Source: Streptomyces sp. WZ.A104
GTDB lineage: Bacteria > Actinomycetota > Actinomycetes > Streptomycetales > Streptomycetaceae
DNA: 64,000 bases
Reading direction: 5' to 3'
Assembly (NCBI RefSeq): GCF_002382885.1
Contig: NZ_NWVL01000008.1
Location: 1 to 64,000 of the forward strand
The stretch's first letter is position 1. Each line of letters opens with the position of its first letter. Shown here piece by piece: positions 7,328 to 16,538 of the stretch. The translations under genes and the position numbers were made by a program. The notes under the pieces are model-generated. The model made no database searches. It saw nothing but the letters and a program-made list of their open reading frames with translations, and had not been told where the DNA came from.

Positions 7328-10285
7328 TCACGCGGGCAGCGTCGACGCCAGCAACTTCCGTACGGCTTCGACCTCCGCCGAGCCGAGCGTCTCGTAGATG
7401 TCCAGCGCCTCTCGCCAGCACACCTGGGCCCGGCCCGGCTGGCCGATGTCGTTCAGTGCCTGGCCCAGGACGGTGAGGACATTGCCGCGCCGCCACTGCC
7501 CGCCGATGCCGCGCAGTACCGCGAGTGCCTGCTCGGCCTTCGTGGCGGCCTGTGCCGGGAGCCCGGCGGCCAGATCCACCTCTGCCAGGCGGAAGGTCGC
7601 CATCCCCTCCCAGAGGCGCTGCCGGCTGTCCCGGAACACGTCCAGCGCCTCGTGGAGCTGCTCCGTCGCTTCGGCGAGCCGCCCGCTCTGGGTGAGGGCG
7701 AGGCCCAGGGCGTACCGGCCGTTCGCGCCGCGCAGCGCGTGGCCCAGTTCGTCGTATATGTCTATGCCCTGCTGGGCCAGGGCCACCGCGCTCGTCGTGT
7801 TCCCCATCGCGAGGTGGATGCGGGAGAGGTTGCACAGGGCGCTCGCCTCGCCCGGACGGTTGCCGTCGGCCCGGAAGTTGGCGATGGCCTGTTCGAGGTA
7901 GGCCTCGCCCTCCGCGTGGCGGTTCTGGTAGAGCGCGATGATGCCGAGGTCGTTGGGGGCCCAGCAGCTCGGCAGGGGATCACCCACCGCGCGGGCGAGC
8001 CTCATGGCGCGCTGCGCGTCCCGCTCCGCCTGGTCGAACCGGCCCGCGACCAGACGGGCGTTGGTGAGGGTGATCAGCGCCCGCCCCTCGGCCCGCGCGT
8101 CGTCAGCGGACCGGGCCAGATCGCGCATGGTGATGGCCGCCGCCTCGTACTGTTTGGAGTTCGCGCCCGACTCCGCGAGGTCCTTGGTGGCCCAGAGCAG
8201 GTCGACCGCTCGGCGCACCCCTCCGGCTTCCGACGCCTGACGCACGCACGCGAGCAGGGAGTTGGCCTCCGTGTAGAGCCAGTCCTGCGCGGTGTGCCGG
8301 TCGGCGAATGTCAGCCCGCTGTACTGAGTGGGCTCCCGGTGATCGGCCAGCCGGTCCCCCGGCCGCTCCAGCGCGTAGACCCCCGCAGCCGTGGCCAGAT
8401 AGAAGTCCAGCAGCCGCGACAGTGCCAGCTTCCGTTCCACCGGCGGCTGTTCGTCCCGCTCCGCGCAGGCACGCGCGTAGAGGCGCACCAGGTCGTGGTA
8501 CCGGTAGCGGCCCGGGGCGGCGGACTCCACCAGGCTCGTGTCGACCAGGGCCTCCAGGAGGTCCTCCGCCGCGTGCGGGTCCAGGTCCAGCAGGGCGGCG
8601 GCCGCGGCGAGGGAGATGTCCGGGCCGTCCGCGAGGCCCAGGAGGCGGAAGGCGCGGGCCTGCGCCGGTTCCAGCTGGCCGTAGCCGAGTTCGAACGTGG
8701 CCTTCACCGCGAGGTCGCCCGCCTGGAGCTCGTCCAGGCGGCGGCGCTCGTCGGCCAGTTTCGCGGCGAGGACCGACACCGTCCAGGTACGGCGGGCGGC
8801 CAGCCGGGACGCGGCGATGCGGATGGCGAGGGGGAGGAAGCCGCACGCGGCCACCACGTCGAGCGCCGCCTCGCGTTCCGCGCCGACCCGCTCCGCGCCG
8901 ACGATCCGGGTGAAGAGCCGCAACGCCTCCTCGGGCGACATCACGTCCAGGTCCACCAGATGCGCCCCGGCCAGGTCCACCATCCGCACCCGGCTCGTCA
9001 CCAGCGCCGCGCACCCCGGCGTGCCGGGCAGCAGCGGGCGGATCTGGGCGGCGTCGTGGGCGTTGTCCAGGAGGATCAGGACGCGGCGGCCGTCCAGCGT
9101 CGAGCGGTACAGCGCGGCCCGCTCGTCCAGCGTGTCCGGGATCGCCGAGTCCGCCGTGCCGAGCGCGCGCAGGAACGAGCCGAGGACCGTCTCCGGTTCG
9201 GCGGCCCTGGCCCCCGCGCCCTGGAGGTCGACGTAGAGCTGGCCGTCCGGGAAGTGCCGGCGGGCCCGGTGGGCGACGTGCACGGCCAGCGTCGTCTTGC
9301 CGACGCCACCGATACCCGCCACCGCGGAGACCGCCATCACCGAACTCTCCGCCGTGGCCAGTCGGCTGCCCAGCTCGGCCACGAACGCGGACCGGCCGGT
9401 GAAGTCCGGCACCGACGCCGGAAGCTGCGCGGGCCGCAGCGGCGCGGGCGCGGGCGCCGGTTCGTCCGCCGGGCGGGCCAGCTCCTCGTCGGCCCGCAGG
9501 ATCCGCTGCTGGAGCTGGGCCAGTTCGGGGCGCGGATCGACGCCCAGCTCCTCCGCGAGGAGCCGCCGTGTGTCCGCGTACACCGCCAGTGCCTCGGCCT
9601 GCCGGCCGCTCCGGTACAGCGCCACCATCAGCAGCTCGCGCAGCCGCTCGCGCAGCGGGTGCGCCGCGGTGAGCGCGGTCAGTTCGGAGATCGCCTCCGC
9701 GTGGCAGCCGACCTCCAGGTCCAGGTCGAGCCGGGTCTCGGTGAGCTGGAGCCGCCACTCCTCCAGCCGGGTGCGCTGGTTCTCCGCGTACGGCCCCGGC
9801 ACCGAGGCCAGCGCCTCGCCGTCCCACAGGCCCAGCACCTTGTTGATCAGGGTGCGCGCCTGGCAGCGGTCACCGGCCGCGCGCGCCTTCTCCGCCTCGG
9901 CCGCCAGGTCCTGCGCCAGGGTCAGGTCGAGCGCACTCCGGTCGATCCGTATCGCGTACCCGCCCGACTCGCTCACCAGCGTGTCCTGGCCCAGGATCTT
10001 GCGGAGCCGGGAGGCGTACGTCCGGATCGTGGCCAGGGCCTGCGAGGGCGGGTCCTCGCCCCAGAACGCGTCGATCAGCTCGCCCGCCGTGGCCGTCCTG
10101 CCCCCGCGCAGCAGCAACGCGGCCAGCAGGGCGCGCTGCTGGGGAGAGCCGGAGGAGAGGGGGTCCGAGCCCCGCCAGGCCCGTACGGGGCCGAGCACGG
10201 TGAACCTGAGGGCGTCGGCCGTACCCGGTTTCTCCGGAGCGCGCTGCTCCGGTACGCGCACGCGTGGCCCGCTGTCACGGTCCAT
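7328..10285 (-). CDS. SARP-NB-ARC-TPR transcriptional regulator (AfsR-like)
   Basis: 985 residues, a full-length large SARP. In order: OmpR-type winged-helix DNA-binding domain (about 27-120), bacterial transcriptional activation domain (125-270), NB-ARC ATPase with P-loop GIGGVGKTT (324-332) and Walker B RVLILLDNA (401-409), a winged-helix stretch, then about six TPR units (700-985) with cores such as GDPLPSCWAPNDLGIIALYQ and ALCNLSRIHLAMGN. AfsR-type proteins activate secondary-metabolite or developmental genes, often after kinase phosphorylation or ligand binding. ATG at 10285 follows an AGGGGG site. It stands alone with the repeat-peptide gene downstream rather than inside a biosynthetic cluster, so its targets are not evident; the peptide gene is the best local candidate. 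Confidence 0.92.
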   Translation of the reverse strand: MDRDSGPRVRVPEQRAPEKPGTADALRFTVLGPVRAWRGSDPLSSGSPQQRALLAALLLRGGRTATAGELIDAFWGEDPPSQALATIRTYASRLRKILGQDTLVSESGGYAIRIDRSALDLTLAQDLAAEAEKARAAGDRCQARTLINKVLGLWDGEALASVPGPYAENQRTRLEEWRLQLTETRLDLDLEVGCHAEAISELTALTAAHPLRERLRELLMVALYRSGRQAEALAVYADTRRLLAEELGVDPRPELAQLQQRILRADEELARPADEPAPAPAPLRPAQLPASVPDFTGRSAFVAELGSRLATAESSVMAVSAVAGIGGVGKTTLAVHVAHRARRHFPDGQLYVDLQGAGARAAEPETVLGSFLRALGTADSAIPDTLDERAALYRSTLDGRRVLILLDNAHDAAQIRPLLPGTPGCAALVTSRVRMVDLAGAHLVDLDVMSPEEALRLFTRIVGAERVGAEREAALDVVAACGFLPLAIRIAASRLAARRTWTVSVLAAKLADERRRLDELQAGDLAVKATFELGYGQLEPAQARAFRLLGLADGPDISLAAAAALLDLDPHAAEDLLEALVDTSLVESAAPGRYRYHDLVRLYARACAERDEQPPVERKLALSRLLDFYLATAAGVYALERPGDRLADHREPTQYSGLTFADRHTAQDWLYTEANSLLACVRQASEAGGVRRAVDLLWATKDLAESGANSKQYEAAAITMRDLARSADDARAEGRALITLTNARLVAGRFDQAERDAQRAMRLARAVGDPLPSCWAPNDLGIIALYQNRHAEGEAYLEQAIANFRADGNRPGEASALCNLSRIHLAMGNTTSAVALAQQGIDIYDELGHALRGANGRYALGLALTQSGRLAEATEQLHEALDVFRDSRQRLWEGMATFRLAEVDLAAGLPAQAATKAEQALAVLRGIGGQWRRGNVLTVLGQALNDIGQPGRAQVCWREALDIYETLGSAEVEAVRKLLASTLPA

Positions 10286-10565
10286 TGATGCCCCCTGTCC
10301 TGCTCGCCTGCCGGCCCCGCTCGTCTGCGGGACATGCCGGGTGGTGCCGCCTGAGCCCGAATGCTCGCCCCTGCCCGCTCGTGTACGCCCGTGCGTCGCA
10401 AGTGCGGGATGCGTCCGGATTGCTCGGTACCGCTGGTATCGCGCTCAACAGTCTGCCTTGTCGCGGGCGAACTCGTCAGCAGTGGGTGACGCTCTGCACA
10501 AGCCCTCGACAACGATTCGGGTGCCGCTCCCCGCGCCGTTCCCGGCGCCGATGCGCGCACGCCAG
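10286..10565. other. Intergenic region between SARP and amidohydrolase
   Basis: About 280 bp between divergent genes. It must hold the SARP promoter. I see no convincing ORF, repeat or hairpin in it; the only clear signal is the palindrome just to its right. Confidence 0.5.
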
Positions 10566-10580
10566 CTGACGGTTCGTCAG
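10566..10580. promoter_or_regulatory. 15-bp palindrome, candidate operator (site 2) upstream of the amidohydrolase
   Basis: CTGACGGTTCGTCAG is a perfect palindrome with 6-bp arms (CTGACG/CGTCAG) and a 3-nt centre. It ends 21 nt before the ATG, so a repressor there would cover the promoter. It shares 13 of 15 bases with site 1 at 5203-5217. Confidence 0.65.
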
Positions 10581-10601
10581 ATCGACGCTACCGTGGAACG
10601 C

Positions 10602-11822
10602 ATGGAGACCTTCCCGAAGATCATCTCGGTGGACGACCACACGGTGGAGCCCGCTCATGTCTGGCGGGACCGGCTCCCGTCCCGGTACGCGGACTCCGGA
10701 CCCCGCATCGTCCGCGCACCGCTGAAGGAAATGACCTTCATGGGCGGAAAGTTCGCGCCCGTGATGGGTGCGAAGGGCGACGAAGGGCCGGTCGGCGACT
10801 GGTGGGTGTACGAGGACCTGCACCGCCCCCTCACCCGCCTGGACACCGCCGTCGGCTACGACAGGGACGAGATCAAGCTGGAGATCATCACCTACGAGCA
10901 GATGCGGCCGGGCTCCTTCTCGGTCCCGGACCGGCTCGCCGACATGGACGTCAACCACGTCCAGTCCGCGCTCTGCTTCCCCACCTTCCCGCGCTTCTGC
11001 GGGCAGACGTTCACCGAAGCGAAGGACCGCGAGCTCGGGCTGCTCGGGGTGCGCGCGTACAACGACTGGATGGTGGAGGAGTGGTGCGGTCCCGAGGCGC
11101 GGGGCCGTCTCATCCCGCTCACCCTCGTCCCTCTGTGGGACGCCGAGCTGGCCGCCGCCGAGGTCCGGCGCAACGCGGCCCGGGGGGTGCGCGCGGTGGC
11201 GTTCTCCGAGATACCTCCCCACCTCGGACTTCCGTCGATCCACACGGACGACTGGGATCCGTTCCTCGCGGCCTGTGACGAGACCGGCACCGTCATCGCC
11301 ATGCACATCGGCTCCTCGTCCAGGATGCCGTCCACCTCCGCCGACGCCCCGCCCGCCGTCGGCTCCACCATCACCTTCGCCAACTGCTGCTTCTCGATGG
11401 TCGACTGGCTGATGAGCGGCAAGTTCGAACGCTTCCCGGGCCTGAGGATCATGTACGCGGAGGGCCAGATCGGCTGGATTCCGTACATCCTGGAGCGCGC
11501 CGACGTGGTCTGGGAGGAGAACCGGGCCTGGGGCGGCGTCGCCGACAAGGTCCACCGCCCGCCGTCCGAGCTGTTCGCGGACCACGTCTTCGGCTGCTTC
11601 TTCGACGACGCCTTCGGGCTGAGGAACCTCGACGCGATCGGCGTCGGAAACGTCCTGTACGAGACGGACTACCCGCACTCCGACTCCACCTGGCCCCGCT
11701 CCCGCGAGGTCGGCGAGGAGCAGATGGGCCACCTGGCCCCGGACGTCGTCGACCGGATCGTCCGCGGAAACGCGATCGACCTGCTGGGGCTCACGGAGGA
11801 CGGGCTCTGGGCGGGGGCGTAG
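10602..11822 (+). CDS. Amidohydrolase family (TIM-barrel metal-dependent hydrolase)
   Basis: 406 residues starting METFPKIISVDDHTVEP. The HxH-like metal pair is represented by VDDHTVEP, a later His by IAMHIGSSS, and the terminal acidic motif by YETDYPHSDSTWP, a classic amidohydrolase-2 (ACMSD-like) pattern with HSD. Enzymes of this family decarboxylate or hydrolyse carboxylates and are often found with acyl-CoA and steroid-type catabolic genes. No strong ribosome site is visible and the operator is only 21 nt upstream, suggesting a very short leader. The shared palindrome places it in one regulon with the acyl-CoA genes at 2730-6861. Substrate unknown. Confidence 0.87.
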   Translation: METFPKIISVDDHTVEPAHVWRDRLPSRYADSGPRIVRAPLKEMTFMGGKFAPVMGAKGDEGPVGDWWVYEDLHRPLTRLDTAVGYDRDEIKLEIITYEQMRPGSFSVPDRLADMDVNHVQSALCFPTFPRFCGQTFTEAKDRELGLLGVRAYNDWMVEEWCGPEARGRLIPLTLVPLWDAELAAAEVRRNAARGVRAVAFSEIPPHLGLPSIHTDDWDPFLAACDETGTVIAMHIGSSSRMPSTSADAPPAVGSTITFANCCFSMVDWLMSGKFERFPGLRIMYAEGQIGWIPYILERADVVWEENRAWGGVADKVHRPPSELFADHVFGCFFDDAFGLRNLDAIGVGNVLYETDYPHSDSTWPRSREVGEEQMGHLAPDVVDRIVRGNAIDLLGLTEDGLWAGA

Positions 11823-11830
11823 AAGTACCT

Positions 11831-11867
11831 GCGTACGGGGAGGGGGCCGCCTCCCCTCCCCGTACGC
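11831..11867. terminator. Bidirectional terminator between amidohydrolase and MerR gene
   Basis: A 15-bp perfect stem, GCGTACGGGGAGGGG at 11831-11845 with its complement at 11853-11867 and a 7-nt loop, lies between the convergent stops (11822 and 11876). Confidence 0.8.
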
Positions 11868-11875
11868 GGGCCGGG

Positions 11876-12712
11876 TCAGGCCCTGCTCACCGGCTCCACC
11901 GGTTCCTGGAGCTCCGTGACCCACAGGTTCCGGTCCGGCGGGCACTCCAGGCTGACCTCACGGGAGTAGCCGACGGAGCGGTAGCCGTTGGCGTCCAGCC
12001 AGCGGGCCAGGGTCTGGACCGTCGGCATCACGTCGTCCATCGCGCCCCGGTGCACGATCGTCGCCGCCTCGAACGGCGGCAGCTCCACCACACGCACCCC
12101 GGTGCCGCCGACCGGGCCCACCGGGGCCGACACCGTCACGCCCGCGTGCACCACCATCGCGCCGCCGCCCTCGGGGGCGTCCTCGTAGCGGGCGATCCCG
12201 GGACCGGTGGGCCGGACTCCGGCGCCCTCCAGGAGCGGGAAGAGCTCCTCGTACAGCGGGCCGATCACCGGTCCGATGTCCTGCGGCTGATAGCTCGCGG
12301 CCGTGCCGGTCAGCTCGGCCACCCGGACCCCGGGAACGGTCTTGATCACAACGTCGTCGGCAGGCATGCGCCCCTCGCTCTCGATCGACCGGAGCCTCGC
12401 CTCGACCCGGGCCAGCCGCTCCGACGCGGCCGTCACGGCCTCCGCCAGCTCGGCCCGGCGCAGCCGCAGCATCCCGCGCAGCTCCTCCGGGCCGAGCCGC
12501 TCGTCCAGGACGGCCCGCACCTGCTGGAGCGTGAAGCCCAGGTCCTTGAGCGCGATGATCCGGTTGAGCCGGGCGAGCTGTGCCGCGCCGTAGTGGCGGT
12601 AGCCCGTGGCGGGGTCGGTGCGGTCCGGGCGCAGCAGCCCGATGGCGTCGTAGTGGCGCAGCATCCGGGCCGACACCCGCCCGTACCTGGCGAAGTCTCC
12701 GATGGTGAACAT
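11876..12712 (-). CDS. MerR-family transcriptional regulator with GyrI-like effector domain
   Basis: 278 residues from ATG 12712 (GGAG 5 nt upstream); a GTG four codons earlier is possible. The N terminus is a MerR winged helix (FTIGDFARYGRVSARMLRHYDAIGLL), then a coiled coil with RRAELAEAVTAASERLARVEARL, and residues about 120-278 resemble the GyrI/BltR-type drug-binding domain ([24 protein letters not shown]). No metal-binding Cys cluster, so a small hydrophobic ligand is more likely. The promoter region shows the MerR hallmark of a long 19-bp spacer holding a dyad, pointing to autoregulation. No dedicated target gene is adjacent. Confidence 0.88.
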   Translation of the reverse strand: MFTIGDFARYGRVSARMLRHYDAIGLLRPDRTDPATGYRHYGAAQLARLNRIIALKDLGFTLQQVRAVLDERLGPEELRGMLRLRRAELAEAVTAASERLARVEARLRSIESEGRMPADDVVIKTVPGVRVAELTGTAASYQPQDIGPVIGPLYEELFPLLEGAGVRPTGPGIARYEDAPEGGGAMVVHAGVTVSAPVGPVGGTGVRVVELPPFEAATIVHRGAMDDVMPTVQTLARWLDANGYRSVGYSREVSLECPPDRNLWVTELQEPVEPVSRA

Positions 12713-12722
12713 GATGGCTCCC

Positions 12723-12753
12723 ACTGCACGGCTTCACACGGTGTGAAGGTCAA
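12723..12753 (-). promoter_or_regulatory. MerR-type promoter/operator with 19-bp spacer
   Basis: On the minus strand TTGACC (12753-12748) and TGCAGT (12728-12723) are separated by 19 bp. The spacer carries the perfect palindrome CTTCACAC-C-GTGTGAAG (12732-12748). Overlong spacers with a central dyad are the known mode of MerR control. Confidence 0.6.
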
Positions 12754-12801
12754 GCGCCGCCGGGTCCTCGTGATGGCTCGTGCACGGGACCGTACACAGG
12801 C

Positions 12802-12843
12802 AGGAGCCCCGTTCCTCCGCCGAAGCGGGGGAGCGGGGCTCCT
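12802..12843 (-). terminator. Cold-shock gene terminator with UUCG tetraloop
   Basis: A 19-bp stem (two G-U pairs) closes on a TTCG loop when read on the minus strand, 42 nt after the cold-shock stop codon. The C(UUCG)G loop is exceptionally stable. Confidence 0.75.
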
Positions 12844-12885
12844 TGGGTACTGCTATGTGCGGCCGCGATCGGCCGACCCGGGCAA

Positions 12886-13089
12886 CTAGGCCGGGGTGAC
12901 GTTCTCAGCCTGCGGACCCTTGGGCCCCTGAGTGACGTCGAAGTTCACGACCTGGTTCTCCTCGAGGGAGCGGAACCCGGACGCGTTGATCGCGGAGTAG
13001 TGAACGAAGACATCCGGGCCGCCGCCGTCCTGGGCGATGAAGCCGAAGCCCTTTTCAGCGTTGAACCACTTGACGGTTCCGGTAGCCAT
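12886..13089 (-). CDS. Cold-shock domain protein (CspA family)
   Basis: 67 residues, the standard family length, starting [21 protein letters not shown]1 (KGFGFI) and RNP2 (VFVHYS) RNA-binding motifs are intact. It is an OB-fold single-strand RNA/DNA chaperone in the cytoplasm. A textbook ribosome site (AAGGAGGG, 4 nt spacing) decides the start. The mRNA leader is long, at least 150 nt, and contains a terminator-like hairpin (13155-13182), so expression may be controlled after initiation. Divergent from mqnA. Confidence 0.97.
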   Translation of the reverse strand: MATGTVKWFNAEKGFGFIAQDGGGPDVFVHYSAINASGFRSLEENQVVNFDVTQGPKGPQAENVTPA

Positions 13090-13154
13090 AAGCCCTCCTT
13101 GGGCCAAAGGGTTGCCCTGCTCCAGAACCTGCAAACAAGTCTGAAAACTACAAA

Positions 13155-13182
13155 AGCCTGCGGGTTACATGCTCCGCAGGCT
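13155..13182 (-). promoter_or_regulatory. Terminator-like hairpin in the cold-shock gene leader
   Basis: Read on the minus strand, AGCCTGCGG and CCGCAGGCT form a 9-bp perfect stem with a 10-nt loop, followed at once by TTTTGTAGTTTTC, the most U-rich stretch nearby. It ends 66 nt upstream of the cold-shock ATG. An intrinsic attenuator is the natural reading; the end of a short separate transcript is the alternative. Confidence 0.55.
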
Positions 13183-13329
13183 CTGTACTGCAAGGGAAAC
13201 CAAACTGCAACTTGCGAGCGAGCCTAGCACGCAGTCTCAGGAGAGCGGTAGAGGGAAAGATCACCCCACTCGAAAGTTTGATCGCCTTCCCTCGGTGTTC
13301 GCCGAACGGTCGACCTGGCGTTCGCGGAT

Positions 13330-13375
13330 TCGTCGCCCGGACGTTCGCCGAGTCGTCGCCCGGACCTTCGCCGGG
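13330..13375. repeat. 23-bp tandem repeat upstream of mqnA
   Basis: Two adjacent 23-bp copies (13330-13352 and 13353-13375) of a TCGTCGCCCGGAC-GTTCGCC sequence differ at two positions. They lie 44-89 nt upstream of the mqnA start, over its likely promoter. Confidence 0.7.
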
Positions 13376-13406
13376 CCCCGGTGATGCCGGGGGCCCGGCG
13401 CGGGTC

Positions 13407-14300
<894 letters not shown>

Positions 14301-14346
14301 CGCGCGAATTCCCTTTCCCTCTTACGGAATTCTGCTGAACTCCAGG

Positions 14347-14385
14347 GCGGAACAACACAGCGGAACAACGCGGCGGAACAACACA
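14347..14385. repeat. Triple 13-bp tandem repeat upstream of the Ser/Thr kinase gene
   Basis: GCGGAACAACACA, GCGGAACAACGCG and GCGGAACAACACA follow one another without spacers, inside the 247-bp gap between mqnA and the kinase gene. The rest of the gap holds no ORF or hairpin I can support. Confidence 0.75.
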
Positions 14386-14547
14386 ATCGCGCCTTTCCCC
14401 GTGGCGAAAACATCCCCTCCTGCCCCGAGAAGGGGGAATGGTCCGACCGTTTCCCGGTGACCGCGCCGGTGGCGCCCCCTAGGCTTCGGTCCGAGTCCGG
14501 ACCGTACACAGGGTTCAGCCGTCCACAGGGTTCACAGGGGAGTCCAT

Positions 14548-16467
14548 ATGCAGCCGCTGGAAGCGGGCGAACCGCACACCATCGGTGCCTACCGGCTGCT
14601 CGGCAGGCTCGGCGCGGGCGGTATGGGCCGGGTGTATCTCGGACGCAGCGCCGGAGGCCGTACGGTCGCGGTCAAGGTCGTCCACCCCCACTTCGCCCTC
14701 GACGAGCAGTTCCGCGCCCGGTTCCGGCGCGAGGTGGAGTCCGCCCGCCGCATCGGTGCCCAGTGGACGGCCCCGGTCCTGGACGCCGACCCGGACGCGC
14801 CGGTGCCGTGGGTGGCGACCGGCTACGTGGCCGGGCCGCCCCTCTCCCAGGCGATCACCGAGCACGGCCCGCTGCCCGAGCACGCGGTACGCACCCTGGG
14901 CGCGGGTCTCGCCGAGGCGCTCGCGGCAGTCCACGGGCAGGGCATCGTCCACCGCGACGTGAAGCCGTCCAACGTGCTGCTGGCCCTCGACGGCCCCCGC
15001 CTCATCGACTTCGGCATCGCCCGGGCGCTCGGCGCGACCGTCTCGCTCACCTCCACCGGGGTATCCGTCGGCTCGCCCGGCTACATGGCGCCCGAGCAGA
15101 TCCGGGGCCGGGACGTCTCGGGCGCCGCGGACGTCTTCTCGCTGGGCGCGGTCCTCGTGTACGCGGCGACGGGCAAGGCCCCCTTCCCGGGCGGCTCCTC
15201 CGCCGTACTCCTCTACAAGGTGGTCCACGAGGAACCCGAGCTGGGCGACCTGGAGGGAGACCTGCGCGAGGTGGTCGCGGGCTGTCTGGCCAAGGACCCG
15301 GACGCCCGTCCCGCCCCGGCCGACCTCGCCCGGACGCTCGCTCCCGGCGGTGCGGCGGCGATGGTCGCGGGCGGCTGGCTCCCGGGCCGGCTGGTGCGCG
15401 AGGTCAGCAGGTCCGCGGTGGCGCTGCTCGACCTGGAACCGCAGGACGCGCCCGTGCAGTCGGGTCCGGTGCCGTTCAGCAGCGCATCGCTGGGAGCGGG
15501 AGCGGGAGCCGGAGGGGGAGAAAGAGCGGGCGCAGGGGCGGCGGCAGGGGCGCCCGCCCCGGACCGGGGCGGCCTGGACGGCGCGGACGGCGGGGACAGC
15601 AACGGGGGTCGTCCCGGCGGCCTCGGGGCATTCGGGCCACCCGTCCGGCCCCCGCAGGACGCCCCCTTCGGCACACCGCCCGGCACGGGCGGGGCGGACC
15701 GGGCGACCGCACCAGGCCGTGACCCCGGCCGCAACGCCCCCGACCCGGGCGCCCCGGGCACGGGTCCGCTTCCCGGGCAGCGCAACGGCGACCCCCACTT
15801 CTCCATGAGCGTCAGCGCCGAGAACCGGCGGACTCCGGGAGAGCGCCGCAGCCGCCGGGTGAGCTGCACGGTCGCCCTGGCCGTGGCGGGCGCGCTCGCC
15901 GTCGCCACCCTCGGCACGGGCCTGCTCGACGGCCTCCTCCCGGGCGGCGGCGCCGACCGGGGCGAGGGCAACGACGCCGCGGCCACCCCGCCGTCCGCCA
16001 CCGCCTCCGGCTCGCCCTCCGCGCCCGCGTCGGCGGAACCGTCCCCCTCCGGGTCGGGCGACCCCACCGACGCGGGCGACACCCCGGTGAGCGCGTTGCC
16101 GAAGGCGTACATCGGCACCTGGGAGGGTCCGCTCACCGAGAGGACGAGCGGACAGCCCCACGGCACCCTCACCGCGGTCTTCACCGAGGGCAAGAAGGGC
16201 ACCCAGGTCGTGCGGATGTCCAACACCGTCTCCCAGCTCGGCATCACGGTCACCTGCAACAGCGTCGGCACCCTCACCTCCGGCACCGCCGATGAGCTGA
16301 ACGTCCGCGAACGCACCGACCCGGACCGCCCCAGCACCCCGGGACTCTGCACCACGACCGAGGCGGACCTGGTCTTCCGCCTCACCGACGACGACACGCT
16401 GGAGTACCGCTCGAAGGAACGGGCCGCGGGTCTTCCGTACGGGAAGCTCACCCGGTCCGGCGGCTGA
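14548..16467 (+). CDS. Transmembrane Ser/Thr protein kinase (PknB type)
   Basis: 639 residues. Kinase domain 1-270: glycine loop GRLGAGGMGRVY (19-30), catalytic Lys43 in VAVKVV, HRD at 135-137 (IVHRDVKPSN), DFG at 154-156, APE at 181-183. A long Gly/Ala/Pro linker (310-435) leads to one membrane helix (about 440-463, CTVALAVAGALAVATLG), then a Ser/Pro stalk and an extracytoplasmic domain (about 530-639) with two Cys, probably the sensor. Start fixed by AGGGGAG 5 nt before the ATG. Sits between mqnA and mqnC but nothing ties it to quinone synthesis. Substrates unknown. Confidence 0.93.
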   Translation: MQPLEAGEPHTIGAYRLLGRLGAGGMGRVYLGRSAGGRTVAVKVVHPHFALDEQFRARFRREVESARRIGAQWTAPVLDADPDAPVPWVATGYVAGPPLSQAITEHGPLPEHAVRTLGAGLAEALAAVHGQGIVHRDVKPSNVLLALDGPRLIDFGIARALGATVSLTSTGVSVGSPGYMAPEQIRGRDVSGAADVFSLGAVLVYAATGKAPFPGGSSAVLLYKVVHEEPELGDLEGDLREVVAGCLAKDPDARPAPADLARTLAPGGAAAMVAGGWLPGRLVREVSRSAVALLDLEPQDAPVQSGPVPFSSASLGAGAGAGGGERAGAGAAAGAPAPDRGGLDGADGGDSNGGRPGGLGAFGPPVRPPQDAPFGTPPGTGGADRATAPGRDPGRNAPDPGAPGTGPLPGQRNGDPHFSMSVSAENRRTPGERRSRRVSCTVALAVAGALAVATLGTGLLDGLLPGGGADRGEGNDAAATPPSATASGSPSAPASAEPSPSGSGDPTDAGDTPVSALPKAYIGTWEGPLTERTSGQPHGTLTAVFTEGKKGTQVVRMSNTVSQLGITVTCNSVGTLTSGTADELNVRERTDPDRPSTPGLCTTTEADLVFRLTDDDTLEYRSKERAAGLPYGKLTRSGG

Positions 16468-16538
16468 CGGCGCAAGGGGCTGGCGTACGCTGGATCGGTC
16501 CGTGGATCCTCAAAAAACCGCCGAAAGGTGACAGCCCG

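Noticed and set aside
7652..10288. An 878-codon plus-strand frame opposite the SARP gene
   Set aside because: Pure antisense shadow of the SARP codons with no ribosome site or domain.
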